From contig JBAJFG010000215.1 of the NCBI GenBank assembly GCA_037903475.1, positions 1 to 64,000 on the forward strand: a stretch of 64,000 bases of DNA, written 5' to 3'. The translations under genes and the position numbers were made by a program. This document shows positions 34,632-45,845 of this stretch, one piece after another. Source of the stretch: Ancylostoma caninum. Its lineage: Eukaryota > Nematoda > Chromadorea > Rhabditida > Ancylostomatidae. Position 1 is the stretch's first letter, and each line of letters begins with the position of its first letter. The notes below the pieces were generated by a model. It did not search any database. It saw nothing but the letters and a program-made list of their open reading frames with translations, and had not been told where the DNA came from.

Positions 34632-35239
34632 GAGCCAGAGCGCCGCTTCGCGGCGCTCTGTCTCGGACCCGTGTGCCACTTTACCTCCGGGCTAGGTAAA
34701 CTCTGAAAAAAAAAGAACCCCGAGCCAGAGCGCCGCTTCGCGGCGCTCTGTCTCGGACCCGTGTGCCACTTTACCTCCGGGCTAGGTAAACTGAAAAAAA
34801 AAGAACCCCGAGCCAGAGCGCCGCTTCGCGGCGCTCTGTCTCGGACCCGTGTGCCACTTTACCTCCGGGCTAGGTAAACTCTGAAAAAAAAACCCCGAGC
34901 CAGAGCGCCGCTTCGCGGCGCTCTGTCTCGGACCCGTGTGCCACTTTACCTCCGGGCTAGGTAAACTCTGAAAAAAAAAGAACCCCGAGCCAGAGCGCCG
35001 CTTCGCGGCGCTCTGTCTCGGACCCGTGTGCCACTTTACCTCCGGGCTAGGTAAACTCTGAAAAAAAAAGAACCCCGAGCCAGAGCGCCGCTTCGCGGCG
35101 CTCTGTCTCGGACCCGTGTGCCACTTTACCTCCGGGCTAGGTAAACTCTGAAAAAAAAAGAACCCCGAGCCAGAGCGCCGCTTCGCGGCGCTCTGTCTCG
35201 GACCCGTGTGCCACTTTACCTCCGGGCTAGGTAAACTGA
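34632..35239 (-). repeat. Hairpin satellite, 7 copies (array 2)
   Basis: Units start at 34632, 34722, 34810, 34897, 34987, 35077 and 35167 (87-90 bp; length varies in an A tract). On the minus strand each carries GTGGCACACGGGTCCGAGAC and the hairpin AGCGCCGC-GAA-GCGGCGCT, followed by a TGGCTCGGGG linker. It is homologous to array 1 along the whole unit but inverted in the window. Like array 1, it begins after the leader hairpin and GTTTAC and ends just past the hairpin at GGCTCG. Confidence 0.93.
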
Positions 35240-35240
35240 A

Positions 35241-35303
35241 GAAAATCACTCTCATCCACACGAAGCGCAGCTTCGCCGCGCTTCGCGGATGACAGTGATT
35301 TTC
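35241..35303. repeat. Leader double hairpin of satellite 2
   Basis: GAAAATCACTCTCATCC (35241-35257) pairs with GGATGACAGTGATTTTC (35287-35303), with one mismatch, around an inner GCG-rich stem. It is the inverted counterpart of 8687-8749. Similarity continues beyond it through TTCGCAGA to a GTTAACTTCCAAACCG-like block matching about 8648-8665. Confidence 0.85.
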
Positions 35304-35309
35304 TGCGAA

Positions 35310-36440
35310 ACTGCAAACAACTAGCTCCCGAACGGTTTGGAAGTTAACTCTTATCATGTTCAATATGAGAAGCTTCTACATGGTCCGTTGTATGCGTAGC
35401 AACAGGGATCCTCACGTGTTCAAGTCGTTTTCATTTGTGATAGCGCTGGAGATCCAAATTTCTAAGGTTCGGGCATATGTTTCCTTCTTCAAGTGTTGTA
35501 AAATGGAAAAAATCGGCATTCCCTCGACTCGCTCAGGCGATGAGTCACGGTCACAGACAGACAGTTGCGAAATAGGGCCTCGCCGTTTATAATATAGGTA
35601 TGATACCTTGATTATATATAGTAACTCCCTAAAACCTCACTCCGTTACAACACAATAGTTGGGTTACCTTACAAAATGGAGATGAAATGTTCAGCAACTC
35701 AAATGACCTATTATACACAGATCCTGTTGAAAACTCTAAAATTACTTGGCACCGGATGTGAAATTTTGCAGATAAGGCTTATATTTGCTTTTTCCAACCC
35801 ACGCATCCTACTACTGTTCGCATCAGTTTCACCGCTTGGATATTCCTGAGTGCTTCCATCCAGAAAACTAAGAGAATCCTCGTCGCTCTGCTCCTCCTCT
35901 TCCATTTCCCCACTTTCGCTCACAATCTAGAATTATTCAATATTAGTCATACTAGAAATTCCACCAATACTGATAATCCTCACCGTTAACCTATAGTTCT
36001 ATTGCAACATACCTAATGCGTGATCCACCACATTTTCGACTCAAATTGCTCTAAATACATCAAAATTGTTGCCAATACTTACATTTCACATCCATTGCCC
36101 TGCCCATCAGTCTGCAATTACTTGAATAAGCTCGCAATCCTATTTTCTTAGCTGTGTCGTCCCGAAGTGTGCAGCGCTTAATTCTCCTACCGGACATCCC
36201 AGGCGCCTAAACGAGTGGTGGTTATTATGGTGCATTTCATAATGGACGATAGTTGCGGCGACAGCAGGGAGAAAAAGAACGCGTGAAAGCGTGTAGCGAT
36301 TTGGAAAGAATAAGAGAAAAGCAATTTATCCACACGATTACTCAACTACTATCACGTTTGTAACAGACTAAACAACTACCGGTAAAGCGAAATCCTATTG
36401 CAGAGAACTTTTCAAACCTTTTTTGATGATTATGAAATCG
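35310..36440. other. Unassigned DNA
   Basis: No domain was recognised. An acidic open frame on the minus strand at 35711-35923 is not assignable. Confidence 0.3.
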
Positions 36441-36599
36441 CTGAGAACTACATGACGCGAAATTGCCGCATTCCTAAGTAGCGCGGTCTGTCCGGCATGA
36501 CTATCAAGTTTATAAATATGGGCCGCGGCCTGCCCGGTGTCCACGAAGGGACCGGAGTCTGCCCGGTATAACCGCGATATTTAAAAGTATGGGCCGGGG

Positions 36600-37080
36600 C
36601 CTGCCCGTTGCGAAACTCCGCCCAAAAACGACCTGCCGCACGGCCGTCTTGGCAGTGTACGCGAAATTGATCAGTCATTGGAGATCAACGTCGCCACGCT
36701 CAATCGGCCTTCATTGTTGTGGTTTCTTTCTCGAATATATCATCGTATCTCAGGCCATTGCTTGTCTGAGGCCGTTTTGAACGTTTCCTTCTTATTTAAA
36801 TGTGTTTTTTGATTCTGCTATGGCCACCCAGAAAAAACAAAGAAGAAACGCATTCAAATAAAAAAGAGATGTGCAAAACTGCCTCAAATGGGCAACGGCC
36901 TGATATATGCTGATATTTTCAAAAAAAGAAACTACAACAGTGGATAAAAACGAAGAAAACCTACCTTTTGTCAATTGAGCGTGGCGGAGTTGATCTCAAC
37001 AGCTGATCAATTTGACGTGCGCTGCCAAGAAGGCCGCGCCGCAGGCGCGCCACAACGGCTCTGTAGTCTGGTCTGCAACG
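36600..37080. mobile_element. Fold-back element, older copy
   Basis: Arms of about 190-220 bp mirror each other around 36825: ACGGCCGTCTTGGCAG...CTCAATCGGCC with GTCAATTGAGCGTGGCGGAG, and CAGGCCATTGCTTGTCTGAGG with its mirror. It is homologous to 37587-38232. The ends are eroded and no target duplication is visible. Confidence 0.65.
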
Positions 37081-37219
37081 GCTCTGAAATAATGCTCTAA
37101 TGTTTCGCAAAATTCCGAGAAACAGAAAAGATTTTATTCACTCTTCTGTATTCATTGTTGATACCAAGCGTGATGCAATAATGATAGGAGGTGCCGTAGG
37201 GTGGTAAGATACCAATATT

Positions 37220-37565
37220 CTTAACAGAACGGGGAATGGAAGCCAGTAATACACCTATCGTCCATGGGTGGGTGGGTTGATGAGATGAGACCATTGATCC
37301 TGGCAAGTTCAATAAGTTTACTGTAGCTGACTGTACTAGAGTTTCCGCGATGGTTCATGCTATCCCATTCGATCAGCGGAAAATTGATATCGCTCAATAC
37401 AATTTTTCTGTCACCACATTCTTGTAGGAGTCCACTCAAATATTCTATAAAGCATGCAAAGGAATAACGATTACAAGGAAAACCTCTTTGAACCAAAATG
37501 ATCATTTTTTTACTCTCAGTCATGACCTCGACAGCAACAGTTTGCAGAAATTGTGAAACGATCAT
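37220..37565 (-). pseudogene. LINE endonuclease fragment
   Basis: On the minus strand the peptide includes FIEYLSGLLQECGDRKIVLS then DINFPLIEWDS and YSKLIELARINGLIS, the order of the central part of a CR1/Jockey-type endonuclease. The usual GDFN catalytic motif is changed to SDIN. The frame ends at 37224 with no RT nearby. It is wedged between two fold-back elements and is a relic. Confidence 0.6.
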
Positions 37566-37586
37566 AATGGTAATAACGGTGTGAAC

Positions 37587-38232
37587 TACAGTCTACCCGA
37601 AACGACGAGTCCCCTCAGAAGGCGGGAAACCGCTTTGCAGAGCGACAGCGGCGGCGTATTGGCAGCGTTCGTCGAATTGATCTGCTGTTGAAATCAACGC
37701 CGCCATGCTCAATCGGCAAAAAGCTGGGATTTCTTTGTTTTCATCTTATGTTGTGGTTTCTTTTTTGAGTATATCATCATATATCAGACCATTGCTTGTC
37801 TGAGGCCGTTTTGAACGATTCTTTTTTATTCGAATGTGTTTTTGGTAGTTTCTACTATGGCCACAGAAAGGCACATCGAAAAAAAAAAACACATTCAAAT
37901 CGAAAAAGAAACGTGCAGAACAGCCTCAGACAAGCGCGGTCTGACGTATGCTCATAAATTCAAAAAGAAACTACAGCAATGGATAAAAAACAGAGAAAGC
38001 CAGCCTTTTTGCCGATTGAGCATGGCGGCGTTGATCTCAACAGCTGATCAATTAAACGAACGCTGCCAAGACGGTAGCGCCGCAGTCGCTCTGCAACGAG
38101 TTCTACCCGAAACGACGAGTACCCTCAAAAGGCGGGAAGCCTCTTTGCAGAGCGACTGCGGCGCGGCCGTATTGGCAGCGTTCGTCGAATTTCCCGTCTT
38201 CTGAGGGGACTCGTCGTTTCGGATAGACTGTA
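37587..38232. mobile_element. Fold-back MITE with TA-type ends
   Basis: The outer ends are inverted: TACAGTCTACCCGAAACGAC at the left and its near-complement at the right, so TA flanks CAGTC-type termini as in Tc1/mariner MITEs. The arms (about 300 bp) meet near 37865. They carry AATCGGCAAAAAGCTGGGA / CCTTTTTGCCGATTGAGCA and ACCATTGCTTGTCTGAGG with its mirror. The right arm is longer by a local duplication of the GCGGGAAGCCTCTTTGCAG block. No transposase. Confidence 0.75.
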
Positions 38233-38239
38233 TATTGTA

Positions 38240-38340
38240 TTGTATCTCAGACATTCCACGGATTGGAGCCGAACCGACTCCGCCCACTCTTGTCACTAGG
38301 AACGCAATAGCAACGGCCATTGCTAATATCAGGACCTTGC
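38240..38340 (-). repeat. Short dispersed repeat (GGATTGGAGCCGAACC type)
   Basis: CTCAGACATTC, CGGATTGGAGCCGAACC and CCGCCCA match 47930-48012 in inverted order. It forms the left border of the LINE that follows. Confidence 0.5.
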
Positions 38341-39017
38341 TAATATCAGGATGCCAATTCAATGTCATGATTTTGGGTGATTTCAACCTGGACATTGACT
38401 GGTCGAACTCCGTAGCAAAACCTCGAGATCCAAGGTCCAGTAAATACATTTCTTTGTTTGAAAGTCATAAACTCAAACAGTTTGTTGTACTACCAACAAG
38501 TGGATCGCGCACGCTCGACCTAGTGCTCTCAGACAATCATCAATTGATATCTAATGTGCACATCAAAAATCCTCTTGCAAGTTCTGACCATTCCATCGTC
38601 GCCTTCACAGCCCACGTCTCTCACAATGCCAAAGAAATTAACAATCAGTATAGAGATTTCTCAAATGCCGATTTTCCCTCAATGAAACGTGAACTTTCTT
38701 CTGTTGATTGGGAATCCCTTTTTCAAAACTGCCTCAATATAGATGACATGTATTCAAAGTTTTGCAATGTTCTTTACACCATCTTTGAGAAATGCGTCCC
38801 CATCCGCACACAACACACACCTAATGCCCGTTTTCCAATGTACATCAAGAAGTTATTTATGTATAGAGAATTTCTTTTCCTCCGTCTACATAAGCAAGTC
38901 GTTGAAAACAAGTACACTAAAATATCCAAGAGACTGAGTCGCCTCATCGACAAGTTTTTGAGGAATCAGGAGAAACGACTGCTTTCGAAGATGAAAATCA
39001 CTGATTACGCCAATTAA
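38315..39017 (+). pseudogene. LINE endonuclease, C-terminal part
   Basis: Contains VMILGDFNLDIDWS, the catalytic GDFN motif, then SRTLDLVLSDN and SSDHSIV with the catalytic Asp-His pair, followed by the linker to the RT (EKRLLSKMK). The open frame starts upstream at a non-ATG codon inside an unrelated repeat. The natural frame ends when TTTCGAAGATGAA is joined to the duplicated RT block, giving ITDYAN and a stop at 39017. The first half of the endonuclease is absent, so the protein is not functional. Confidence 0.8.
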
Positions 39018-39087
39018 CAAACGTCCTTCCCCGATATCTCCAGCGGACTTTCGCCCAATTTCCATCACCAGTACTGCATGTAAAATT

Positions 39088-41139
39088 ATGGAGAGATGTA
39101 TAAAAGAAAAAATTGACGAATTTCTAAATGCTCACAATGTCATACCCTTGCAGCAGTTCGGCTTTTGCAAAGAGACTTCAACAACTGACTTGCTTCTACA
39201 GAGTACATTTGACTGGAACGCTCACCTATCAACACGCAGCAACGTTGATATCATCTACTTTGATATCTCCAAAGCGTTCGACACTGTGTCACATTGTAAA
39301 CTCCTTTGGAAGCTTGAACATCTTGGCATTTGTGGGAACATTTCGAAGATGAAGGGGAAAAAGTTTTATAGTTTCGTCAATTCCCGTTTAAAGGATAAAC
39401 CTCCGAAAATCCCGTCGTTCGTCAACAGTTTTGGCGAACGTGCTCTAACAGATATACAGAAAAGTGAAGTTTTAGCAGATTACTTTTTGTCGGTTTTCAC
39501 CAACGACGATGGAACTCTACCTGATGTCTTGAACGGTGGTAGAGGTTATCCACCTATAAATGATTTCCTCATAATGCCACAGATGGTGTTGAAGTTCATG
39601 AAAAAACTAAAGCTATCGTACTCACTAACTTTCGATGCCATTCCACAGGCCGTCTTCCTCAAATGCTGTCATGAACTCTGTTTGCCGCTTGCCCATATAT
39701 TTAACTGTTCCCTTAGCCTCGGTTCTGTACCTACTCTGTGGAAAAAATCACTGATTACGCCAATTAACAAACGTCCTTCCCCGATATCTCCAGCGGACTT
39801 TCGCCCAATTTCCATCACCAGTACTGCATGTAAAATTATGGAGAGATGTATAAAAGAAAAAATTGACGAATTTCTAAATGCTCACAATGTCATACCCTTG
39901 CAGCAGTTCGGCTTTTGCAAAGAGACTTCAACAACTGACTTGCTTCTACAGAGTACATTTGACTGGAACGCTCACCTATCAACACGCAACAACGTTGATA
40001 TCATCTACTTTGATATCTCCAAAGCGTTCGACACTGTGTCACATTGTAAACTCCTTTGGAAGCTTGAACATCTTGGCATTTGTGGGAACATTTTGAAATG
40101 GCTTACATCATTCCTTATTGGGAGAACCTTCTCCGTCAGAGTGAACGATTCTTTCTCACAAGAGAGAGAAGTGATAAGTGGTGTTCCACAGGGTAGTGTA
40201 TTGGGACCGCTCCTATTTAATCTTTACCTCTCTGACCTTCCTACCGCATTGAATCATGATAGCAGTATAAAATTGTTGATGTTCGCCGATGATATAAAAT
40301 TGTATGCTGGTTACGGACTGAAAGAAAAGGAAGAAATAACAGAGAAGTTACAAGTAGCCATCCGTAAACTTATGTCATATATGAATTCATGGCAGCTAAC
40401 TATATCCTTATCGAAAACCCATGTAATGCATCTCGGTCGAAGTAACCCCAAGGTACCCTATTGGTTGAATTCGGACACTCAGATTTCAGAATGCAGTAAT
40501 ACTAAAGACTTGGGAATCAGTTACGATAATAAACTATCTTTTGATAGACACATTGAAGGAATTGTTATGAGGGCTAGGATAGTGATGTTTCGTCTACTCA
40601 AAATCTTCAAAAATAACTATCCTATGCTGCACTGCAAACTGTTCAAGTTGTACGTTCTGCCAATATTAGAACACAATTCAGTGATTTGGAATCCATACCA
40701 AGCGAACAAAATTGCTCTTGTTGAAAGTGTTCAGAGAACTTTTACCCGAATCATCTGCCGCAGGTGCTTCCCACAACAATTCGCTGAAAATTCCATGAGT
40801 TACGAAGACCGCATGCGCAAATTAGGCCTAGAAAATCTTAATCTGAGAAGGAAAGCAGTGGATATTTTTTATTTGTGGAAAATGTGGAATGGACAAACTC
40901 GTCTTCGTCTCTCTAATTATTTTGTGATGAAACCGTGTCGGGGAAGACTTGGAAACTTTCACTTACACGTGCCAGTAATGATAAGAAGTGAAAGGCAGTT
41001 ACGTTCATATTTTATGAGAGCTGGTAACTTCGCGAAACTGCTTCCAATTGATTTTTTCAGTAAGAAGTGTACTGTGAAGAAAATTTTGATGAGCAGAGAG
41101 CTGAGGTTATTATTGCAGAAGAATGAAGAACGCTTCTGA
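39088..41139 (+). pseudogene. LINE reverse transcriptase with internal duplication
   Basis: A 683-codon open frame from ATG 39088. Residues 1-85 are a partial RT block (GFCKETSTTDLLLQS, IIYFDISKAFDTVSH). A linker follows (KGKKFYSFVNSRLKD...), then the complete order of RT motifs: SLITPI, DFRPIS, the repeated block, GVPQGSVLGPLLF, the FADD box at about residues 399-402, LGISYDNKLSF, the thumb region and FTRIICRRCF. All catalytic RT residues are present in the second copy. The N-terminal partial copy and the loss of the endonuclease join make it a rearranged, probably inactive derivative. It lies between fold-back elements upstream and its own 3' UTR downstream. Confidence 0.85.
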
Positions 41140-41644
41140 TATTGGGATTCAGCAGCAGAGATCCATGCTACTACACTGTGAAAGTGATGCACTGCAAGAA
41201 TTCATAATATGCTCGTGCTTTTCGATCCGCAGTTCATGATTGTCTTGACTTTGTCATTGGGCCACAGAGAGATCTTCGTAGGTGGGACCATCTTGACTAC
41301 TTTACTCTTTTGATTAGCAGAACGTGAGAACAGAAAGCAAATGGTGCTGTGAGGAACCAAACAGATGCGGTGCCTACGTTCATTTCTCACCTGGATTCAT
41401 TCAAATGAATGGTCAGGTTTAAGAGATATTCGGGCACAGCAATAACCGCTCTGTTTGTGGGAGCAGTTGTGGTTCGAGGAGGATGTTGACTCACGGTTTC
41501 TGCTGTTTGAACCTACACTCCTATCAGCTGTTTAAATTTCCCGAATTCTCTCTGGGGCCTTTCTATCTCTACCTTCTGTAAGAAGGGTCACATTATGAAT
41601 AATCATAATGTATAAATAAATAAATAAATAAATAAATAAATTGC

Positions 41645-41750
41645 CGTAGCAACGGTGGGTGCTATCGCGTTGATGCCAGCAACCGACTGTTGCTGTTGAG
41701 TTGCTATTCGGGCCACATATGGCGGCTATGTTCACCGACGGTCGGTTGCT
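41645..41750. repeat. GTTGCTATTCGG-type repeat fragment
   Basis: GAGTTGCTATTCGGGCCACATATGGCGG resembles the mirror of 47870-47930 (GAATAGCGCCATATGGCGCC and GAATAGCAACC units). It is a small dispersed repeat of unknown type. Confidence 0.4.
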
Positions 41751-41759
41751 AGCAAGTCT

Positions 41760-42640
41760 TTCTCATTCTCCAGTAGTCATTGCTAGCAAGTCTCATTCTC
41801 AAGTCATCTCTTGCCGAGTGCGGTCGATATCCTTTTTGTCTGATCACCTTGTTTTTGTCTGATGTCTGATTAGGTCAAAGTGCATAGAGTGACTTCTGGT
41901 GAGGGTGTATCCTCTCAGGTCCCCTCGAGCGCTTCCTTCTTCCTTCTTAGGGGGGGAGGGGGTTCTGAAGAGAAATAATATTCCTTGAGAGGACTTTTAA
42001 CCTCAAAAACTTCTATTTCTTTCTTGAAAACTTAGCATTACATCATCAACGAGATGTTTATAGCTTAGAAAATATTAAACTTCTCTAAAATGGCAGCTGA
42101 TGAAGTGTGCAACAAAAGTATGGTCTGTTAGTTCACAGAGGTCGCCTGATCCGACTTTGTCTGCAATTACGACTTTGCCCGCAAAATGCGTCTGGAAGTA
42201 TATTTTAGCGGATGGCAGTATGGAAAAATCAGAATGGAAGGGATTACATCATATGCACTTCCAAAAGTGCAAAAATTAGACCAGTTTCCAAAAAGTGACG
42301 AAGTCGTAACTGCGACCAAAGTCGGTCTCACGCCCTCTGTGAGCTAATAAATTACTGTAGTGCAGTAGTGCGAGTTGCATGAGAATGAAGAATTGCGGTC
42401 GACAACGCAGTAATGAGTGCAAGTAAGAGAGGTGCCGCACGTAAATTAAAAGGGTAGTGACTTACGCGTTGGCTGGTCCTGCGGCGAGTGAGCGGAGTTG
42501 GACGAGTTTTCCCCGCAGCCTATACTTCATTGTAGGTTTAACGGCGAGTCTTATTCACCTGGCCCTGTAGATGACATAAAAGGGCTAGTTCCGCCCCAAA
42601 ATTTTGAGAAGTATTTCGCCTAACTTCAAGAGAGTCAGGG
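41760..42640. other. Unassigned DNA
   Basis: No gene was recognised. A G-rich run lies near 41950. Confidence 0.3.
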
Positions 42641-42651
42641 AGGGGTTATTT

Positions 42652-43205
42652 GGGCACTATTCCACTTATTCTGCCCGAAAATCTTAGGACCAAAAAATTC
42701 TCTGAAACTTTGTCTTAGGGGGGGGGGGTATTTGGCATGCCGGCCACGAATATCACACTCATTTCGTGTCGTAACCCTATTTGGTTAGGGTTAGGTGAGG
42801 TTAGGGTGAATAAAGTATCCCGCAGAATTATCTGAATTTTTGTCTAGAGGGGTTATTTGATATGCTGATCACGAATATCACATTGACTTTGCTAGTTGAA
42901 AGCAATTTGAGGCTTTCCTATGTGCCTGCCCAAACCCTGCCGCAATTCTACCCAAATGGTGTTGCGCCACTAAGCGAGTATGATATTCGTGATCAGTATA
43001 TCAAATAACCCCTCTAGACAAAAATTCAGATAATTCTGCGAGATACTTTACTTACCCTAACCTTACCTAACCCTATCCAAATAGGCACAAAATGAGTGTG
43101 ATATTCGTGGCCGGCCTGCCAAACCCCCCCCCCCCCCAGGACAAAGTTTCAGAGAATTTTTTGGTCTTAAGATTTTCGGGCAGAATAAGTGGAATAGTGC
43201 CGTTA
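42652..43205. mobile_element. Large palindrome, fold-back element
   Basis: Arms of about 230-240 bp (42652-42893 and about 42970-43205) mirror each other. Shared blocks are CACTATTCCACTTATTCTGC, AAAAAATTCTCTGAAACTTTG, a G/C homopolymer tract, GGCCACGAATATCACACTC, the TTAGGGTTAGG segment and TCTAGAGGGGTTATTTGATA. The loop is near 42900-42970. The TTAGGG-like stretch is short and internal, so it is not a telomere. The inner GGGGTTATTT...AAATAACCCC ends (42849 and 43012) match the family at 25829-26250. Confidence 0.75.
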
Positions 43206-43530
43206 TTGAAGTGCTGTACACGAATATCGTATCTGTTTTGCACCGCACCCCCATTTCTGCAAGGTCACGGTGGGTGATTCCACCCCAATTTCTGCAAGGT
43301 CGAAAGAAAATACCAATTTCGGGCAGAAAGGAGGCGGCATGCAAAATGATGTTGATATACGTTATTAGCGTCAAACTAAACTATAAACTCCTGTACGCAA
43401 AATTCGAGAGGAGTCTTGAGATTCCGAGTCTACATTGGGCCCACAGTAAACACAGTAAACATACGAAAATGGGGATACGGTACAAAACAGATGCGATATG
43501 TGTTCAGCACCCCTTTCAAATAACCACTTC
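43206..43530. repeat. Inverted repeat of the GGGGTTATTT family, second part
   Basis: GTGCTGTACACGAATATCGTATC near 43209 is mirrored by GATGCGATATGTGTTCAGCAC near 43490-43510. It adjoins the large palindrome and matches the ends at 25829-26250. Confidence 0.5.
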
Positions 43531-43559
43531 ACACAAAGTTTGACCGAAAACAAAATTCT

Positions 43560-44660
43560 CAGAAATTTGGGATATACAGGCGATTCACCTCGCATTCGGT
43601 ATCGCACCGCTTGAACGCATGCGTTCCACTTCTACTTTTCACATCATTTCCGGGGCCATTTTAGCATGTCGTGTAGCTATAAAGCACAGCGAACAACAAG
43701 CCAGAACGTGGGCGACTTGTCAAAAGGGCCTCTCACTCTCCACATAGGATTTCACCTTACCGAGTCGTTTCTGAACTGCCTATACAGTGCCGTAGATCCA
43801 CCGTATCCTCCTCCCGCACCGGCTGAGATCATACGTGGCGTCCTGCTGGCGATCGATATTGAGCCGGTTGGAACGCTGCCAGCAAGACGCCACATGTGAT
43901 CTCAGGCGGTGCGGTTGGGGCATGCGGTGGATCTACAGCTCTGTAACTACCCGAATAGTGTCCTCTTTCCGCAGATTCTGGGGTCACCCTTCCTCATTCG
44001 TGGTTCCGTCGCTGGCACTGCATTGCAACAGCTGGTCGTTCACTATCACCTATTCGAAACAGGATCACTCTTGTCCGAACATGTCTTAACGATCCTCATT
44101 TTCTTGTTAACTCTTTGCCACGTATGAAGTACGTGTCAAGACGTGACAGAAACAGTGCGCAAGCGTAGAAATACCACGCTGCTAATAAGCATTTCTTCGA
44201 AAAATTTTCGTCTAGTGCGGTGTCTTCCATTCACGGATAGATGTTTATAGGAGCTGCGAGAAGGTGACGCCTCTCCTCTGAAGATTTCGTTCCCATTCAT
44301 CAGTCAGGAAGAACCGGTATGTCATTTGTTATAATTTAAAAATTCATCTGTCAAGAAATATTAATAAACCTATTCATAGCGAAAATTTACTCGTAATCTT
44401 AACTATAGTCTCTTCGCCCGCGACGATAGAGGAATATTCGTGCATAGCGTCTGTTTTTCTCTGCACCCTCTTCAATCTCTGTGCACTTTCCCGCGCTCTT
44501 CTTCTCTGCGGCGTCTCCCCAACTATCTTCCCTCGTGGAACAGACTATATCCTAACCAATTTTTTTTTCAACATCAGAACTCCAGTTCTATTTCGTTGCT
44601 CTCCGTTATATATAGTGTATTTGCTTTGGCAGTCAGTTTGCCGCGAGAGCGTCAAACCTG
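43560..44660. other. Unassigned DNA
   Basis: No gene was recognised. A local inverted repeat (GTGGCGTCCTGCTGGCGATC and complement) lies around 43835-43900. Confidence 0.3.
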
Positions 44661-44668
44661 GCGTTAGT

Positions 44669-45276
44669 GGAAGGCATGCTTGGCGACAGCGATGTTGTCG
44701 CAGGTTGTTGGCACGATGCTAGCGACGCTATCTACGGTTGGCCGCCCATTCTTCACGAAAAACTGCACATTTTTATGGGGTCGTCACTTCTGCCTAACCA
44801 TTGAAAGTCAGGGCGTCGCGATGACCGAGCATGGCATGGGAGCGATGTATCCGCGGTGCCATCGCGCGGGATAAGGATAAGGATAAAGTGGTCGACGTTA
44901 ATCAATCTCGTCACGAGGGATGCGCCACGCATTCGACTTCATCTAGGCATCGTAGAGGCGTTGAATGCACCGTACAATGACTTGCGGGGGGCACCCGATG
45001 TACCAAGTCAATGCTTCATCCTCCCAGAATCCTCTGGTACCAATTTACCGACCCCGGAGGGATGGAAGGCTTGGTTGGCCTTGGGCGGGATCGAACCATC
45101 GATCTTGTGCGTGCGCAGCGAGCCTCTTACCACTGCGCCACACGCGCCCTCGCGCGGGATAGCTGCCACATATTCACGAAAGGAGCGGCATAGCCGAGGC
45201 TGGTGTGTGCTTAAACGGCTGGTTTTGAACAGATTGTGATTGCTGCCCTACGCGATGGTCGCCAAGCATGCCTTCC
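44669..45276. mobile_element. MITE with 19-bp inverted ends, interrupted by a SINE
   Basis: GGAAGGCATGCTTGGCGAC at 44669-44687 is perfectly mirrored at 45258-45276. Removing the SINE and one copy of its target duplication leaves about 320 bp of non-coding DNA. No target duplication of the MITE itself was resolved, so the superfamily is not assigned. Confidence 0.75.
44873..45149 (-). mobile_element. tRNA-derived SINE
   Basis: A 277-bp insertion flanked by a perfect 11-bp direct repeat TCGCGCGGGAT (44862-44872 and 45150-45160). Read on the minus strand, the 5' part has the RNA polymerase III A box TGGCGCAGTGG and B box GGTTCGATCCC with about 40 nt between them, as in a tRNA. A unique region follows, then a 3' tail of TTATCC repeats (44873-44890). 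It encodes no protein and would rely on a LINE enzyme for movement. Confidence 0.9.
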
Positions 45277-45289
45277 CCTATACGGGCAC

Positions 45290-45780
45290 GCATCGGTGTC
45301 GGTCAAACAGTTTACTCTTTATCGATCCAGCTTCTTTAACGGGTTTCATCGTCTATTACATTGCTCGTTCTAAGAATAACGAAAGAACAATCTAAGGGTA
45401 AAGCAGCGGTGAAACTCGCGGAAGACACCGGATCGAGGGTGGATCATATGTTTGCGCGACTGCGCTACGCTGCCCAGTGCCTGCAGAGCCACTATCGCGG
45501 ATAATGCACCGTCGAAACGAAGCGACTGTCCATACAGTCTTTGACGAAAAGATAGACGGATTGCGCGTGCGATTTCGTAGCGTCGCGGCCGCAAGATCGT
45601 GGCGGGACCTAGTCGTCATCAAGAAAAATAACCACTGGAGAACGGGTAGCACTCATCAGTGACCCCACTTGAAAGCCAAAAATTCATGAAAATTTCTAAT
45701 GGAGGAAAATCCGGAGAAAATTGAGATCTCAACAAAAACTAATTGAATTGTTGCCAAAGAGCTTCGAATCTTGTAAATTG
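45290..45780. other. Unassigned DNA
   Basis: No gene or repeat was recognised. Confidence 0.3.
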
Positions 45781-45787
45781 CAAGTGA

Positions 45788-45845
45788 TCGTCCGGCTAAC
45801 GCCAAACTCTCAGGCTTCTTTTAGTGCTCGCTCCGCTCGCATACT
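45788..45845. repeat. Short palindrome-rich repeat, second copy
   Basis: GTCCGGCTAACGCC and GTGCTCGCTCCGCTCGC match 10200-10290 in inverted order. Confidence 0.5.

Larger units (their letters stand above)
38315..41641 (+). mobile_element. CR1-like LINE, 5'-truncated and rearranged
   Basis: Comprises an endonuclease part (to 39017), a reverse transcriptase part (39088-41139), a roughly 450-bp 3' UTR and a TAAA/AATA microsatellite tail ending near 41641, as expected of CR1-like elements. The 5' end is missing, since the endonuclease begins just before its GDFN motif. A 350-bp RT block is present twice (38994-39343 and 39744-40093, offset exactly 750 bp, one difference noted). This breaks the original frame between endonuclease and RT. 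Confidence 0.85.

Noticed and set aside
42780..43080. TTAGGGTTAGG-like sequence as a telomere remnant
   Set aside because: Only one to two short, imperfect repeats are present, mirrored in both arms of a palindrome. A telomere tract would be long and unidirectional, and nematode telomeres are usually TTAGGC.
44873..45149. Functional tRNA gene
   Set aside because: A and B boxes are present but the sequence lacks a clean acceptor and anticodon fold. It continues into a non-tRNA body with a TTATCC tail and is flanked by a target duplication, so it is a SINE.
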